Shown piece after piece: positions 25,296-36,626 of a stretch of DNA of 64,000 nt (the stretch's first letter is position 1; each line of letters opens with the position of its first letter). The notes under the pieces were generated by a model. That model was not told where the DNA came from, searched no databases, and was given only the letters and a program-made list of their open reading frames with translations. Origin of the DNA: an uncultured Paracoccaceae bacterium (GTDB taxonomy: Bacteria > Pseudomonadota > Alphaproteobacteria > Rhodobacterales > Rhodobacteraceae). The position numbers and the translations under genes were made by a program. The stretch covers positions 186,001 to 250,000 of the forward strand of contig CANMAI010000002.1 in the NCBI GenBank assembly GCA_947495795.1, in the 5' to 3' direction.

Positions 25296-28200
25296 ATGGC
25301 CGCGCCAAAGCCCGTGCGCAAGCGCAGGCTGTCCGGCGTGGCGCTCTGGCAGTTCTGTGTGCGCGAGACATGCTCCGTTTTTGCTAAGATCATGAGCCTG
25401 GTGGTGTATGCTGCCCTGCTCTTTGTATTGACGGTTGATGGTTCGGAGATCTGGATCCCGGCCTTGCAAGCGGAAATGCAAAGCGCTGGCGGTGAGGGTG
25501 CACCTGAGATCAGCGTGGGTGCGATCGGGTTGACGATGGGCGCTGATGCGGCTGCGGGGATAACGCTGAGCGATGTGGAGGTGAGCCAGGGCGAGATGGT
25601 GGTGCATCTGCCGAAGGTGACAACCTCGCTTGGTGTGGCCGCCGGTTTCCAGGGGCAGTTGCGCCCACAGGATGTGACAGTGGAGGGCGGCGCCCTACGG
25701 TTTCGGCGGGAGCCGGGCGGGCGGCTGATGCTGTCTGCCGGGCAGGACGAAGACCGGTTTGCGCCGATCTTGGCTGGGAGCAGCGGCGATCAGGCCTTTG
25801 ATCTTGGCGGTGTGCTGGATGCAGTTGGAGCGTTGAGCAGCACTGCGATGCTTTCTGAGCTTGTGCAAGTGGATCTGCGGGGTATCGGGATTTCATTTCT
25901 GGATGCGCGCAACGGCGCGCGTTGGGAAACTGAAGATGCACGCGCTGCACTAGAGCGCGAGGGGGATGTCTTACAGGCTTCGCTGCGGGCCACCTTCGAG
26001 GCCGGGCGCAATGTGCCGTTGAAGATTGCCATGCGGATGCATGCCCCTGCCATGGGCGGCGGTGAAACGCGGCTGCAGATGGAACTGGATGGCGCCCGCC
26101 CATCGGATCTTGCCAGCCAGTTTCGCGCTCTGGACTGGATGACCCTGATTGATGCCGAGGTAAGTGGCGACTTGGCGTTGGTGTTTGATCCGGAGGGGCG
26201 GATGACGGATATGTCCGGCACTCTGACCCTCGGACCTGGCGCGATTGCACCACCTGATGGCGCGCGGATCCCGTTTGCTGGAGCCAAGGGTTATCTGAGT
26301 TACGACCCGGAGGCGGATCGGATCACGGTAGATGGGCTTGAGGTGAAGACCAGTTTTGGTGCCTTTGGCGCTGAGGGCGAAGTTTACCTCACGCGCGGTA
26401 AAAGTGGTGCGGTGGACGTGCTGACGACGCAGATGCGCCTGCCGCACCTTACTGCACAGCCGCCGCATATAAGCAGGCCTGTGGATTTCGGCGCTGGCCG
26501 TCTGATGGGCCGTGTTTTTGTGAAGCCGTTTCGTATCGAGATCGGGGACGCGCGGTTTAGCGGGCCTCTGGCGGATGTAAGTCTTTCAGGGCGTGTGCGC
26601 CCGATGGCTTCCGGGTGGGATGTCGCGCTGGATGCAAAGGTTGCGGAGATTGAGCAGTCCAGGGTGATGGAGCTTTGGCCTGAGGGTTTCCGCAAAGGCG
26701 TGCGGAAATGGCTGACCAATCATGTGAATGAAGGGCTTTTGCGGAATGTGGAAGCGCATCTGCGAATGGTGGAAGGCAAGCCGGACATCGCATTCGGCCT
26801 GGATTTTGCCGGTGCTGATGTATCCATCCTTCATACGATGCCGCCGGTAAGGAACGGCGCGGGCCGGGTAGAAATGGCCAAAGGGCGGCTGGATCTGATT
26901 TTGCACGAGGGCGTAGCTGATGCAGGCTCGGCAGCACCTGGCGGGCGGGAAATCAACCTTGCGGGAACACGGTTTGAGATAGCGGATCTCACTGTGAAAC
27001 CTGTCTGGGCGAAGGCCGAGATTGCAGGCTCAGGCGAAATTGGCGCTTTTCTCGCGCTGATCGATCATGCGCCCTTGCGCGTGATGGAACGGGCAGGATG
27101 GAGTGCTGGTCTTGCTGAGGGGCGCGGGCGGGCGGTGGCCACGCTGGAACTGCCCTTGCTCGATGGTTTGAAAGTTGCAGATGTAGCGTATGCGGCCACA
27201 GCTGAGATATTTGATTTACGCTCCACACGGATTGTTCCCGGCCGTGTGGTTGAGGGCGAACAACTCGCGCTGTCTGTGACGCCAGATATGCTGGATCTGG
27301 TGGGGCCGGTTCGTTTGAACGATGTGCCGCTGGATGTGCGTTATCGGCGCGCGATAGACGGTAATCCGGAGGGGCAGGCGCGGATTACCGGACGTGTGCC
27401 CGTGACGGCTGAAACGGTGGCCGGTCTTGGCATAAACCTTCCGAAGGGAGCTCTTGGCGGGCGTGGGTCTGCGCAATTCACGCTTGATTTGCGCGACGGA
27501 TCAGCACCACGCTACCGCGCTCTGGCCGATTTGGGAGATGCTGCGGTTGCTGTGCCTGCCCTCAAGTGGCGTAAACAAGCGGGACGTGGGGCTTCGCTCG
27601 AACTGAGGGGGCGGCTTGGAGCATCGCCAAGTGTTGATGGGCTTGTTTTTGAGGGGCCCGGGCTGAAAGCTGAAGGCGCGCTTGAACTCGGCGCTGGCGG
27701 GCTGGCGGCCGCACGGCTGACGCGCCTGCAGGTGGGCCGATGGCTTGATGCGGCGATGGACTGGCGGCCGGCCTCTGGCGGAGATGCTGTGGAGATCCGC
27801 GGAGGCACTCTGGATCTGCGCTACTTGCCGGAGCGTGCAAAGGGCGCTGGAGGGCAGGGCAGTGCGATGCAACTGAGTATCTCGCCCGATACGGTTCGCG
27901 TGACTGACACCATAAGGCTGACGGGTTTTTCCGGTAGACTCAGTTCCGACGATGGTGGCCGGGGACGCTTCTCCGCACGGGTGAATGGCGGCGCTGAGGT
28001 GACGGGCGTGGTGCGCGATGGTGGTACGGTTTATCTGCAGGCGCGCGATGGTGGGCGGGCTTTGGCCGACGCGAAGATTTTGAAGAATATTTCCGGTGGA
28101 ACACTCCGCGTTTCGCTGACGCCACTGGCACCCGGGATCTATGACGGGCGCTTCTCTCTTCAGAAGGCACGGGCGATCAATGCCCCGCTTCTGGCGAACC

Positions 28201-28631
28201 TTCTGGCCGTGACGAACCTGTTTGGTCTGCTGGACAGGCTCGGCGGAGCGGGGATCGGTTTTGATGATGCGCAGGGTTGGTTCACCCTTTCCAAGGATCA
28301 GATTACGATCACGCGGGCGCGGGCTGTTGGTGCCACGCTCGGTGTGACGCTTTCGGGCAGCTATGATACGAGCCGAGATCAGTTGAATATGGAGGGGGTT
28401 GTTTCGCCGATGTATGCGCTGAATGGGCTTCCGGCCCGGATACCGGTGATCGGCCGCCTGTTCGGCGGACGGGATGGGGAGGGGTTGCTGGGGGCTACGT
28501 TCCAGCTGACAGGCACGGCAGGTGCGCCGTCGGCTTCGGTGAACCCGCTTTCGTTACTGACCCCGGGTGCTGCACGGGAGATATTCATGACCCGCCCCGC
28601 ACTGCAACCTGCGGGCCCTGCACCCGAATGA
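25296..28631 (+). CDS. YhdP-like AsmA/DUF3971 family protein
   Basis: Large protein of about 1111 residues with a single N-terminal transmembrane helix ([16 protein letters not shown]) and a long repetitive beta-rich periplasmic part, ending in an AsmA-like C-terminal region ([20 protein letters not shown], then [17 protein letters not shown]). This is the layout of YhdP/AsmA family proteins, which are proposed to form grooves that carry phospholipids from inner to outer membrane. The start is uncertain: ATG at residue one of [14 protein letters not shown] was preferred; a GTG 60 bp upstream is the alternative. The stop overlaps queA (ATGA). Confidence 0.85.
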   Translation: MAAPKPVRKRRLSGVALWQFCVRETCSVFAKIMSLVVYAALLFVLTVDGSEIWIPALQAEMQSAGGEGAPEISVGAIGLTMGADAAAGITLSDVEVSQGEMVVHLPKVTTSLGVAAGFQGQLRPQDVTVEGGALRFRREPGGRLMLSAGQDEDRFAPILAGSSGDQAFDLGGVLDAVGALSSTAMLSELVQVDLRGIGISFLDARNGARWETEDARAALEREGDVLQASLRATFEAGRNVPLKIAMRMHAPAMGGGETRLQMELDGARPSDLASQFRALDWMTLIDAEVSGDLALVFDPEGRMTDMSGTLTLGPGAIAPPDGARIPFAGAKGYLSYDPEADRITVDGLEVKTSFGAFGAEGEVYLTRGKSGAVDVLTTQMRLPHLTAQPPHISRPVDFGAGRLMGRVFVKPFRIEIGDARFSGPLADVSLSGRVRPMASGWDVALDAKVAEIEQSRVMELWPEGFRKGVRKWLTNHVNEGLLRNVEAHLRMVEGKPDIAFGLDFAGADVSILHTMPPVRNGAGRVEMAKGRLDLILHEGVADAGSAAPGGREINLAGTRFEIADLTVKPVWAKAEIAGSGEIGAFLALIDHAPLRVMERAGWSAGLAEGRGRAVATLELPLLDGLKVADVAYAATAEIFDLRSTRIVPGRVVEGEQLALSVTPDMLDLVGPVRLNDVPLDVRYRRAIDGNPEGQARITGRVPVTAETVAGLGINLPKGALGGRGSAQFTLDLRDGSAPRYRALADLGDAAVAVPALKWRKQAGRGASLELRGRLGASPSVDGLVFEGPGLKAEGALELGAGGLAAARLTRLQVGRWLDAAMDWRPASGGDAVEIRGGTLDLRYLPERAKGAGGQGSAMQLSISPDTVRVTDTIRLTGFSGRLSSDDGGRGRFSARVNGGAEVTGVVRDGGTVYLQARDGGRALADAKILKNISGGTLRVSLTPLAPGIYDGRFSLQKARAINAPLLANLLAVTNLFGLLDRLGGAGIGFDDAQGWFTLSKDQITITRARAVGATLGVTLSGSYDTSRDQLNMEGVVSPMYALNGLPARIPVIGRLFGGRDGEGLLGATFQLTGTAGAPSASVNPLSLLTPGAAREIFMTRPALQPAGPAPE

Positions 28632-29692
28632 GCCTGCGCCTTTCCGACTTCGACTTCGATCTACCCGAAGACCTGATTGCGCTGCGCCCTGCACGGCCTA
28701 GGCCCGCTTCGCGACTTCTGGTGGCAGGGCGTTCCCGGATGGAGGACCGCGTGTTCAGCGAACTGCCGGGCGTGCTGCAGCCGGGCGATTTGCTTGTGTT
28801 CAACGACACGCGCGTGATCCCCGGGCGGTTGCGGGGAACGCGAACTCGGAAATCGGCGCATGGCAGCGGTGTGGCTGCAATCGAGGTAACGCTTCTCAGC
28901 CCGGAAACATCGGGGCGGTGGCTTGTGCTGGCAAAGCCTGCCAAACGGTTGGCCGCGGGTGATGTGGTGGTTTTCGGCCCGACACTTTCGGCTGAGGTTC
29001 TGGCCAAAGGGACGGCGGGTGAAGTGACATTGGCCTTCAGCCTGGAAAGTGATGCATTGGATGCGGCGCTCGACACGCTCGGAGAAATGCCTTTGCCGCC
29101 TTATATCGCGACAAAGCGGGCGGCTGACGACAAGGATCTGGAGGATTACCAGACGGTTTTTGCCAAGGTGCGCGGGGCAGTGGCGGCCCCTACGGCGTCT
29201 CTGCATTTTGATGATGCATTGCTTGCGGAACTGGAGGCAGCCAGGATCGAGCATACAAAGGTTACGCTCCACGTGGGAGCGGGCACATTTTTACCGGTGA
29301 AGGTGGATGATATCGCTGATCACAAGATGCATAGCGAATGGGGGATGGTGAGCGAGGGCGCTGCCAAGACGATCCGGGCGGCGAGGGCGAGAGGTGCGCG
29401 TGTTATCCCTGTTGGAACGACGGCGCTGCGGTTGATTGAGACTGCGGCAAGGAACACAGGCGAAGTTGAGGCATGGACAGGGGATACGGATATCTTTATC
29501 ACGCCTGGCTTCGAATTCCGTGTGACGGATGCTCTGATCACCAACTTCCACCTACCGAAATCCACGCTGATGATGCTGGTTTCCGCTTTGATGGGCACGG
29601 AGCGCGTTCGCGACATCTACACGCACGCAATTGAGGCAAATTATCGCTTCTTTTCCTACGGCGACAGCTCCCTCTTGCTGCCGGAGGGATGA
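28628..29692 (+). CDS. queA: S-adenosylmethionine:tRNA ribosyltransferase-isomerase
   Basis: QueA, 354 residues, transfers and rearranges the ribosyl part of SAM onto preQ1 at position 34 of tRNA to make epoxyqueuosine. The N-terminus [43 protein letters not shown], and [13 protein letters not shown] and [17 protein letters not shown] near the end are diagnostic. It is translationally coupled to the YhdP-like gene by a four-base overlap. No other queuosine gene is in the window. Confidence 0.96.
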   Translation: MSLRLSDFDFDLPEDLIALRPARPRPASRLLVAGRSRMEDRVFSELPGVLQPGDLLVFNDTRVIPGRLRGTRTRKSAHGSGVAAIEVTLLSPETSGRWLVLAKPAKRLAAGDVVVFGPTLSAEVLAKGTAGEVTLAFSLESDALDAALDTLGEMPLPPYIATKRAADDKDLEDYQTVFAKVRGAVAAPTASLHFDDALLAELEAARIEHTKVTLHVGAGTFLPVKVDDIADHKMHSEWGMVSEGAAKTIRAARARGARVIPVGTTALRLIETAARNTGEVEAWTGDTDIFITPGFEFRVTDALITNFHLPKSTLMMLVSALMGTERVRDIYTHAIEANYRFFSYGDSSLLLPEG

Positions 29693-29769
29693 AAACGACT
29701 GGGCATGTCGCATCGCAGCAATTGCGAGCCTGCGAATCCCAATAGAGCGGCCAGAAGAAAGGCTGTTTC

Positions 29770-31083
29770 ATGCTTTACGTACTCAGAAATTCCTGGGCGC
29801 TCCTACTGGGTGTTTTGCTCCTGATGATCGGGAATGGCCTGCAGGGGACTGCACTTGGCCTGCGCGGCTCTATCGAGGGCTTCAGCGCGACCACGATGTC
29901 GTATGTGATGTCGGCCTATTTTGTCGGGTTTCTTGTGGGCTCCCGCCTGACACCTCACATGATCCGGCGCGTTGGGCACGTGCGCGTGTTTGCAGCCCTC
30001 GCCTCGCTGATCTCGGCCGCATTCATTCTTTACGCTGCTGCTCCGCACCCGCTTGTCTGGGCGCTGATGCGGCTGTTGGTGGGGCTGTGCTTTTCAGGCG
30101 TTTACGTGGTGGCGGAAAGCTGGCTGAACGACAGCGCGACAAATGAGACGCGTGGCCAGTCTCTCTCGCTTTATCTGATTGTGCAGATGGTGGGAATTGT
30201 CAGCGCGCAAGGGATCGCCAATTTTGCCGATCCGGGCGGCTATACACTTTTTGTGATCATGTCCGTGCTGGTGAGTGTGGCCTTTGCGCCCATCCTGCTA
30301 TCCGTCAGCCCGGCGCCTGTGTTCCAGACAACCAAACCGATGAGCCTTGTCCGACTCTATCGGGCATCGCCTCTTGGAATGGTAGGTACGTTCTTCCTGG
30401 GGGGTGTTTTTGCGGCGCTTTTCGGCATGGCGCCGGTGTTTGCAACGGAGGTTGGGCTGAGTGTGAAGGACACGACGCTCTTTGTGGCAGCGATTTACAT
30501 TGGCGGGGCGGTACTGCAGTTCCCGCTCGGTTGGCTTTCGGACCGGATGGACAGGCGGCAGCTGATTTTTGCCACGACCTTGATTGGAGTGCTTGCGATG
30601 CTGGCCTCTGCGCCATTTATTGCCGAGCCTCCGACACTCCTCGTTCTGGCGTTTGTGATCGGGGGATGCGCCAATCCGCTCTACTCTCTGTTGATCGCAT
30701 ACACGAACGATTTCCTTGAGCATGAGGATATGGCGGCGGCGTCTGGCGGGCTGATTTTCACCAATGGAATGGGCGCGATTGCCGGCCCGATTGCTATCGG
30801 TTGGCTGATGGGTGCCTTCGGGCCATACGCATTTTTTGGCTATATTGCTGTTCTTTTTGCGCTTATCTCAGGTTATGCGCTTTTCCGGATGACGCAACGT
30901 GCGGCCCCCTCGGTTGATGAGACTTCGGCCTATGCAGCGGTGATGCCGCAAGCCTCGCCTGTGGCCGTTGAGGTGGCGCAGGAAGTGGCGATTGATCTGG
31001 CGCAGAACGACGATGACGATACGGGTTATCGTGATGATCATGTGACAACTGAAACACATGCAACACAAAGTGACTATCCGTAA
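29770..31083 (+). CDS. MFS transporter, YcaD-like
   Basis: Twelve-helix major facilitator superfamily protein of 437 residues. The loop 2-3 motif is degenerate (GSRLTPHMIRRVGHVRVF), and helix 4 has RLLVGLCFSGVYVVAESWLND, a stretch typical of YcaD-type MFS proteins. The equivalent motif in the second half is GWLSDRMDRRQL. The C-terminal cytoplasmic tail is long and acidic (AQNDDDDTGYRDDH). The substrate is unknown. AGAAAGG precedes the ATG; it lies 77 bp after queA and probably belongs to the same transcript. Confidence 0.85.
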   Translation: MLYVLRNSWALLLGVLLLMIGNGLQGTALGLRGSIEGFSATTMSYVMSAYFVGFLVGSRLTPHMIRRVGHVRVFAALASLISAAFILYAAAPHPLVWALMRLLVGLCFSGVYVVAESWLNDSATNETRGQSLSLYLIVQMVGIVSAQGIANFADPGGYTLFVIMSVLVSVAFAPILLSVSPAPVFQTTKPMSLVRLYRASPLGMVGTFFLGGVFAALFGMAPVFATEVGLSVKDTTLFVAAIYIGGAVLQFPLGWLSDRMDRRQLIFATTLIGVLAMLASAPFIAEPPTLLVLAFVIGGCANPLYSLLIAYTNDFLEHEDMAAASGGLIFTNGMGAIAGPIAIGWLMGAFGPYAFFGYIAVLFALISGYALFRMTQRAAPSVDETSAYAAVMPQASPVAVEVAQEVAIDLAQNDDDDTGYRDDHVTTETHATQSDYP

Positions 31084-31136
31084 GCCTAGATATCGGGCAG
31101 CGTTTTAGGCGTGGGGCATCGGGCTGGAGGGCTGAT

Positions 31137-31706
31137 ATGCAGATCGAAGCGCGTGATATTATCGATTTTTGGGTTTACGAGGTTGGCGAAGCGCAGTGGT
31201 ATCAATCCACGCCGGAGCTTGACGCTGAGATAAAGGCGCGTTTTGAGCCGCATTGGCAGGATGCGATGGATGGCAAATCCATTGGCTGGCAATGCGCGCC
31301 GGAGAGCACATTGGCGCTGCTGATCTTACTTGATCAGATGCCGCGCAACATGTTTCGTGGCACCGCAAAGGCCTTTGCAAGCGATGCAAAGGCGCTGAAG
31401 ATGGCAAAGAAGGCAATCGAAGCAGGCCATGACGTGAAGACGAAACTTCCGTTGCGCCAGTTTTACTACCTTCCGCTGGAGCATTCCGAGTGCCTTGCGG
31501 ATCAGGAGCGTTGCGTGCGCCTGATCGCAACACATCTGGAGGGTGCTGAAAACCTCCTTCATGCCAAGGTCCACCGTGAGGTGATCCGCAGGTTCGGGCG
31601 TTTTCCCTATCGGAATGAAGCGATCGGCCGGGTGTCTACCCCGGCGGAAACGGCTTATCTGGTAGATGGCGGATATCAGATGACGCTGCGTGAGATTGCC
31701 GCCTAG
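31137..31706 (+). CDS. DUF924 family protein
   Basis: Helical protein of 189 residues of the DUF924 family (PF06041), TPR-like by reported structures. Family motifs are DIIDFWVYEVG at the N-terminus, LALLILLDQMPRNMFRGT, FYYLPLEHSE and RFGRFPYRNEAIGR. The function is unknown. GGAGG precedes the ATG. It lies just upstream of lpd but is separated from it by a palindromic control element. Confidence 0.9.
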   Translation: MQIEARDIIDFWVYEVGEAQWYQSTPELDAEIKARFEPHWQDAMDGKSIGWQCAPESTLALLILLDQMPRNMFRGTAKAFASDAKALKMAKKAIEAGHDVKTKLPLRQFYYLPLEHSECLADQERCVRLIATHLEGAENLLHAKVHREVIRRFGRFPYRNEAIGRVSTPAETAYLVDGGYQMTLREIAA

Positions 31707-31731
31707 ATTTTCGCTGCTGGCCGGTGTTATG

Positions 31732-31771
31732 CTCAGCTAAATGGTTTAGCGCTAAACCAAATTTAGCTGAG
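31732..31771 (+). promoter_or_regulatory. compound palindrome upstream of lpd, likely operator or RNA hairpin
   Basis: An 18-bp perfect palindrome, tggtttagcgctaaacca (31742-31759), is nested inside a second inverted repeat, ctcagctaaat (31732-31742) and atttagctgag (31761-31771). The result is four TTTAGC/GCTAAA half-sites in alternating orientation. The right outer arm ends inside the lpd ribosome-binding site (gaggag, 31769-31774), 11 bp before the ATG. A dimeric or tetrameric repressor site, or a hairpin that masks the ribosome-binding site, would both fit. Confidence 0.65.
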
Positions 31772-31782
31772 GAGCATATCTG

Positions 31783-33180
31783 ATGTCTGCCAAATCCTTT
31801 GATCTTGTCGTGATCGGCGCAGGCCCCGGTGGCTATGTGGCGGCCATCCGTGGTGCGCAACTCGGCATGAGCGTTTGCGTGGTAGAGCGCGAGCATCTTG
31901 GTGGGATCTGCCTGAATTGGGGGTGCATTCCAACGAAGGCGATGCTGCGATCTTCGGAAGTTTTCCATCTAATGCACCGGGCCAAGGAGTTCGGGCTGAA
32001 GGCGGAGGGGATCGACTATGATCTTGACGCTGTGGTCAGCCGTTCGCGCGGTGTCGCGAAACAGCTCTCCGGCGGTGTCGGGCACTTGCTGAAGAAGAAC
32101 AAAGTGACGGTGATCATGGGTGACGCCACGATCCCGGCGAAGGGTAAGGTCAGCGTCAAAACGGATAAAGGCTCAGAAGACCTGGCCGCCAAAAACATTA
32201 TTCTGGCAACAGGTGCCCGCGCACGCGAATTGCCCGGATTGGAGGCAGATGGCGATCTGGTGTGGACGTACAAGCATGCGCTTCAACCACCGCGGATGCC
32301 GAAGAAGCTGCTGGTGATCGGATCGGGTGCCATCGGGATCGAATTTGCCAGCTTCTACAACACGCTGGGGGCGGACACGACTGTGGTGGAGGTTATGGAT
32401 CGCGTTCTTCCGGTAGAAGATGCGGAGATTTCTGCGTTTGCCAAGAAAGCCTTTGTAAAGCAAGGCATGAAGATCATGGAAAAGGCCATGGTCAAGCAAT
32501 TGGACCGCGGCAAGGGCAAGGTGACCGCGCATATCGAGACGGGTGGCAAGGTTGAGAAGGTGGAGTTTGATACCGTAATCTCTGCCGTCGGGATTGTTGG
32601 CAATGTTGAGGGGCTTGGGCTTGAGGCGCTTGGCGTAAAAGTGGACAGGACGCATGTTGTGACGGATGAGTTCTGCCGCACGGGCGTGGAAGGGCTTTAT
32701 GCGATTGGCGATATTGCAGGCGCGCCATGGCTGGCGCATAAGGCCAGCCATGAAGGTGTGATGGTCGCAGAGTTGATCTCCGGCAAAAACGATGTCCATC
32801 CGATCAAGCCTGAAAGCATTGCTGGTTGTACGTATTGCCATCCTCAGGTGGCGTCTGTTGGATACTCCGAGGCCAAGGCAAAGGAAAAGGGGTATGATGT
32901 GAAAGTTGGACATTTCCCTTTTATCGGCAACGGAAAGGCCATTGCTCTGGGCGAACCTGAAGGGCTTGTGAAGACAATCTTTGATGCGAAAACGGGAGAG
33001 CTTCTGGGCGCGCATATGGTTGGTGCCGAAGTTACCGAACTCATTCAGGGATATGTCGTTGGGAGAAAGCTGGAAACCACGGAAGAGGACTTGATGGAGA
33101 CCGTCTTCCCGCATCCGACTCTCTCAGAGATGATGCACGAAAGTGTGCTTGATGCCTACGGGCGTGCGATTCACTTCTGA
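31783..33180 (+). CDS. lpd: dihydrolipoyl dehydrogenase (E3)
   Basis: FAD flavoenzyme of 465 residues that reoxidises lipoamide in 2-oxoacid dehydrogenase complexes or the glycine cleavage system. FAD-binding GAGPGGYVAA at 10-19, redox-active disulfide in GGICLNWGCIPTKAML, NAD-binding GSGAIGIEFAS and the C-terminal dimer-interface active site HPTLSEMMHE are all intact. No E1 or E2 gene is adjacent, so it may be a shared or separate E3 copy. Strong ribosome-binding site. Its control element is listed separately. Confidence 0.95.
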   Translation: MSAKSFDLVVIGAGPGGYVAAIRGAQLGMSVCVVEREHLGGICLNWGCIPTKAMLRSSEVFHLMHRAKEFGLKAEGIDYDLDAVVSRSRGVAKQLSGGVGHLLKKNKVTVIMGDATIPAKGKVSVKTDKGSEDLAAKNIILATGARARELPGLEADGDLVWTYKHALQPPRMPKKLLVIGSGAIGIEFASFYNTLGADTTVVEVMDRVLPVEDAEISAFAKKAFVKQGMKIMEKAMVKQLDRGKGKVTAHIETGGKVEKVEFDTVISAVGIVGNVEGLGLEALGVKVDRTHVVTDEFCRTGVEGLYAIGDIAGAPWLAHKASHEGVMVAELISGKNDVHPIKPESIAGCTYCHPQVASVGYSEAKAKEKGYDVKVGHFPFIGNGKAIALGEPEGLVKTIFDAKTGELLGAHMVGAEVTELIQGYVVGRKLETTEEDLMETVFPHPTLSEMMHESVLDAYGRAIHF

Positions 33181-33246
33181 TACCCTTATTCCGTAAGCAT
33201 GGGTTCTCACGCTGTTTAGGCATTATGCATCCGAACCAGTATCGGA

Positions 33247-34941
33247 TTATGCGGCATGCGCGGCATTCTTATCGGGTGCGCCCGTGATGAACTGACCGAC
33301 GAGCTGTGCCATTGCGTCTGACTTTTGTTGAAGACCTGCGGATGCGGCAGCATTTTGTTCTGCGAGTGTCGTGTTTTTTTGGGTGATAGTATCCAGTTCC
33401 GCGATGCTCGTACTTATCTCTCCTACACCTTTGGCTTGTTCGTTGCAGGCGATAGATATTTCGCTGATCCGTTCTGAAAGATTGTTTACCGAGACCATCA
33501 CATCCGAAATAGCAGTGCCGCTGCTGCGCACCAATTCTGCGCCGTCGTGCACCTTCGCAGTGCTTTCCTGAATGAGCTTACCGATATCTGCTGCGGCTTC
33601 GGAGGACCTTTGAGCCAGAGTTCGCACCTCCGCTGCCACCACGGCAAAGCCCTTGCCGGATTCGCCTGCGCGCGCGGCTTCTACTGCAGCATTGAGGGCC
33701 AGAAGATTCGTCTGAAACGAGATACCATCAATGACCGAGGTGATATCCGCAATACGTGTCGAAACGTCCTCGATGCCACTCATGGCCTCGACAACCTGCT
33801 TCACTGTCTTGCTGCCATTGGACGCTTTGGAGCGCGCTTCTTCCGCGAGCTGGGTGCCCTGGGTCGCGTTGGAAGCTGTTTGCGTGATCGTTGACGAAAT
33901 TTCCTCCATTGTCGCTGCGGTTTCTTCCAGTGTGGCGGCCTGCTTGGTGGCGCGATGAGACAGATCTCGCGCACCGGATGAAATACTGGACGAAACTGTT
34001 GAAATCTTTCCTGCGGTATCTCCGATCTGGGAAACCATTTCCGAGAGGCGTAGCATCATCTGGTTGAAGCCTATCCGTAGAGGCTCAAACTCCTCACTGA
34101 ATTGCTCGACAATTGGCTGTGTCAGATCGCCTGCGCTGACGCGTTTGATCGCAGAGTCGATTTCCTCCATTGCGAGACGGCGTTCCGTCGTCTCGGTGGC
34201 ATATTTTACGACCTTCACAACACGGCCCCGCCTGTCTGTGATCGGATTGTAGGTCGCATTCAGATAGACGGGCCTGCCGGATTTGGTGTAGCGTGTGAAC
34301 TCGCCTACATGGGGTTCAGACAGTTTTAGGTGTTCCCAGAATTCTGCGTAATTCGTTGATTTGGCGTAGCTTGGATCCACAAAAATGCTGTGGTGCTTAC
34401 CCTCAACCTCCTCTTTCGAATAGCCCATGACTTTCAGGAAGCCGGAGTTTGCGCGCACAATTGTTCCATCCGGTTTGAACTCGATCACTGCAAGCGTACG
34501 CTCAATCGCCTGAAGCTTTACCGCTTCATCCACGGATTTTTGCATTTCTGTACTTACATCGGTGAAGAGAAACAGGATGTGGCTGACCTTTCTCGAGGCG
34601 TCAAGCACGGGAACTGCGTTCATTTCCAGCCAGACGCGTGACCCATCCTTTGCAAACCTGGAAACACGATCCGATATCGCGGTTCCTACTGCGAGCTTTG
34701 ACCAAAACTCCTTGTAGGGAGCCGAGAGCGCATATTCAGGCCAGACGAGCTTGTCGTAATACTCGCCCAGCAGTTCATCTTCTTTATAGCCAAAGCGCTC
34801 CAGAAAGGCGGAATTGACCGATGTTATCTTTCCGTCTGTTCGGCACTGGACCTGAAGAAACACGTTATCGAGTGCTGCATGGAGCGTGGCTCCTGAACTA
34901 TCAGAGCCATTGTTCCGTTGGTTTTGCGTTCGTCCAAACAT
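33247..34941 (-). CDS. soluble methyl-accepting chemotaxis protein with two PAS domains
   Basis: Cytoplasmic chemoreceptor of 564 residues with no transmembrane helix. Two PAS domains of the Aer/TodS style lie at about 20-135 and 145-260 (each with a FLxxFGYxxxE or [11 protein letters not shown] core and a PAC end). A short HAMP-like linker ([14 protein letters not shown]) precedes the long signalling coiled coil whose tip reads [32 protein letters not shown]. Related proteins sense redox state or oxygen through PAS-bound cofactors; here the cofactor is unknown. No other che gene is in the window. GGAGG stands before the ATG. Confidence 0.92.
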   Translation of the reverse strand: MFGRTQNQRNNGSDSSGATLHAALDNVFLQVQCRTDGKITSVNSAFLERFGYKEDELLGEYYDKLVWPEYALSAPYKEFWSKLAVGTAISDRVSRFAKDGSRVWLEMNAVPVLDASRKVSHILFLFTDVSTEMQKSVDEAVKLQAIERTLAVIEFKPDGTIVRANSGFLKVMGYSKEEVEGKHHSIFVDPSYAKSTNYAEFWEHLKLSEPHVGEFTRYTKSGRPVYLNATYNPITDRRGRVVKVVKYATETTERRLAMEEIDSAIKRVSAGDLTQPIVEQFSEEFEPLRIGFNQMMLRLSEMVSQIGDTAGKISTVSSSISSGARDLSHRATKQAATLEETAATMEEISSTITQTASNATQGTQLAEEARSKASNGSKTVKQVVEAMSGIEDVSTRIADITSVIDGISFQTNLLALNAAVEAARAGESGKGFAVVAAEVRTLAQRSSEAAADIGKLIQESTAKVHDGAELVRSSGTAISDVMVSVNNLSERISEISIACNEQAKGVGEISTSIAELDTITQKNTTLAEQNAAASAGLQQKSDAMAQLVGQFITGAPDKNAAHAA

Positions 34942-35014
34942 GCGGCCTCCAGGTTAAAGTCTCCGTCTCGTTTAAGGCGGATCAGTAAAAGCATCTTTAA
35001 CCCAGCCCCAAAAC

Positions 35015-35040
35015 AAAAGGCCTTCCGCAGAAGGCCTTTT
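35015..35040 (-). terminator. rho-independent terminator of katA
   Basis: A 10-bp perfect stem aaaaggcctt/aaggcctttt with loop ccgcag. On the minus strand it is followed by GTTTTGGGG. It lies 30 bp beyond the catalase stop. Confidence 0.85.
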
Positions 35041-35069
35041 GAACAAATTGGATATAAAGGAGAACGGAT

Positions 35070-36533
35070 TTACTGGGCAGCCTGAGACGCTCCTGCCAGT
35101 TCTGCACGAGCCGCCCGAATGCCATTGCCGTATTCTTCCGAAATCAGATCGTAATGGGTCAGAACGCGATTGATGATCACGTCGTCCACTCCGTGCATGG
35201 CTTCGGCAGTATTCATGTAGAGCCGCGCCCTTTGATCTGAGCTGAAGAGATCGTGGAGTGCCCTGGGCTGGCTGTAATCATCGTTGCCGTCCCTGTGGTT
35301 GAACCGATCCATGTCTCCGGAAATCGCGAGAGCAGGCTCCGCGTAGCTTGGCTGTTCTTCGGCTCCTCCCATGGTGTTGGGTTCGTAGTAGGCATCCGTT
35401 GCGCCGGTGAGTTGGCCCATGAAATTCATGGCCCCGTCCTTGTGGTAGTGATGCACAGGGCACTTAGGCTGGTTCACGGGCAGTTGCTCGTAATGGGTGC
35501 CGATCCGATAGCGGTGTGCATCCGCATAGGAGAAGATGCGCGCCTGAAGCACTTTATCCGGGCTGAAGCCGATGCCCGGAACGACGTTGGATGGGCTGTA
35601 GGCACAGGTTTCGATCTCGGCGAAGTAGTTCTCCGGATTGCGGTTGAGCTCTACCACGCCGACGTCGATCATCGGGTAATCGGCATGTGGCCAGACCTTG
35701 GTGAGATCGAACGGATTGAACGGGGCCGCTTCAGCCTCTTCCTCGGTCATTACCTGAATCTTCATGTCCCATTTCGGGAACATGCCATCCTCAATGGCTC
35801 CGAAGAGGGCTTCCTGATAACCCTCGCGTGTCTGGCCGATTTTGGCGGCGGATTCGGCATTCGTGTAGAAATCATGCCCCTGACGCGTTTTGAAGTGGAA
35901 CTTCACCCAGTGACGCACGCCTTCCGCATTGATCAGGGAGAAGGTGTGAGAGCCGTAGCCGTTCATGTGCATCGGTGTTTTAGGGCATCCGCGATCTGAC
36001 ATGAGGATCGTGACCTGATGCAAAGCTTCGGGGCTCTGGCTCCAGTAATCCCACATGGCTGTGCCTGAGCGCATGTTCGTTTTGGGGTGACGCTTCTGGG
36101 TGTGAATGAAATCCGGGAACTTGTAAGGATCGCGGAGGAAGAAGACAGGTGTGTTGTTGCCCACCATGTCCCAGTTGCCTTCTTCGGTGTAGAATTTGAA
36201 CGCGAAGCCCCGCACATCGCGCTCGTTGTCGGCTGCACCCATTTCACCTGCGACAGTGGAGAAGCGTGAGATCATCGGAGTTGCCTTGCCGACTTCCGAA
36301 AAGATGGCTGCCTTGGAATACTTAGTGATGTCGTGGGTGATTGTGAGGGTGCCGTGTGCTCCCCAACCCTTTGCATGAACCACCCGCTCAGGAACGCGCT
36401 CACGGTTCTGATGGGCCAGCTTTTCCAGCAGTTGATAATCCTCGAGCATGAGCCCGCCGCGTGGACCTGCGGTTTTGGAGTTCTGATTGTCGGCAATCGG
36501 GTTGCCGGCTGTCGTGGTCATCTTCTTGGCCAT
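35070..36533 (-). CDS. katA: catalase (heme, monofunctional)
   Basis: Small-subunit catalase of 487 residues that dismutates hydrogen peroxide. Active-site His is in [11 protein letters not shown], distal Asn in VGNNTPVFF, and the proximal heme-ligand Tyr in [14 protein letters not shown]. The PF00199 core runs nearly full length, without the extra C-terminal domain of large catalases. The start is the ATG with GGAGG six bases upstream; the frame extends to 36608 but that part has no family match. Divergent from oxyR, its probable activator. Confidence 0.95.
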   Translation of the reverse strand: MAKKMTTTAGNPIADNQNSKTAGPRGGLMLEDYQLLEKLAHQNRERVPERVVHAKGWGAHGTLTITHDITKYSKAAIFSEVGKATPMISRFSTVAGEMGAADNERDVRGFAFKFYTEEGNWDMVGNNTPVFFLRDPYKFPDFIHTQKRHPKTNMRSGTAMWDYWSQSPEALHQVTILMSDRGCPKTPMHMNGYGSHTFSLINAEGVRHWVKFHFKTRQGHDFYTNAESAAKIGQTREGYQEALFGAIEDGMFPKWDMKIQVMTEEEAEAAPFNPFDLTKVWPHADYPMIDVGVVELNRNPENYFAEIETCAYSPSNVVPGIGFSPDKVLQARIFSYADAHRYRIGTHYEQLPVNQPKCPVHHYHKDGAMNFMGQLTGATDAYYEPNTMGGAEEQPSYAEPALAISGDMDRFNHRDGNDDYSQPRALHDLFSSDQRARLYMNTAEAMHGVDDVIINRVLTHYDLISEEYGNGIRAARAELAGASQAAQ

Positions 36534-36626
36534 GGAATCCTCCGCTGTTTGGAACTGTTCTAAAAATGCCTGATTTGAGAAGGGATTGGAAATTGAATTA
36601 TGTGACATTCATGATAGGACTAAGTT
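36534..36626. promoter_or_regulatory. katA/oxyR divergent control region
   Basis: A 93-bp region between divergent catalase and OxyR genes, the classical arrangement for OxyR control of both. A possible half-match to the OxyR motif, ATAG-N7-TTAT, occurs at 36614-36628, overlapping the oxyR start; this is weak. I could not fix the -10/-35 boxes. Confidence 0.5.

Noticed and set aside
29631-30146. 171-codon plus-strand frame between queA and the MFS gene
   Set aside because: Overlaps both genes in another frame; translation has no family match and no ribosome-binding site.
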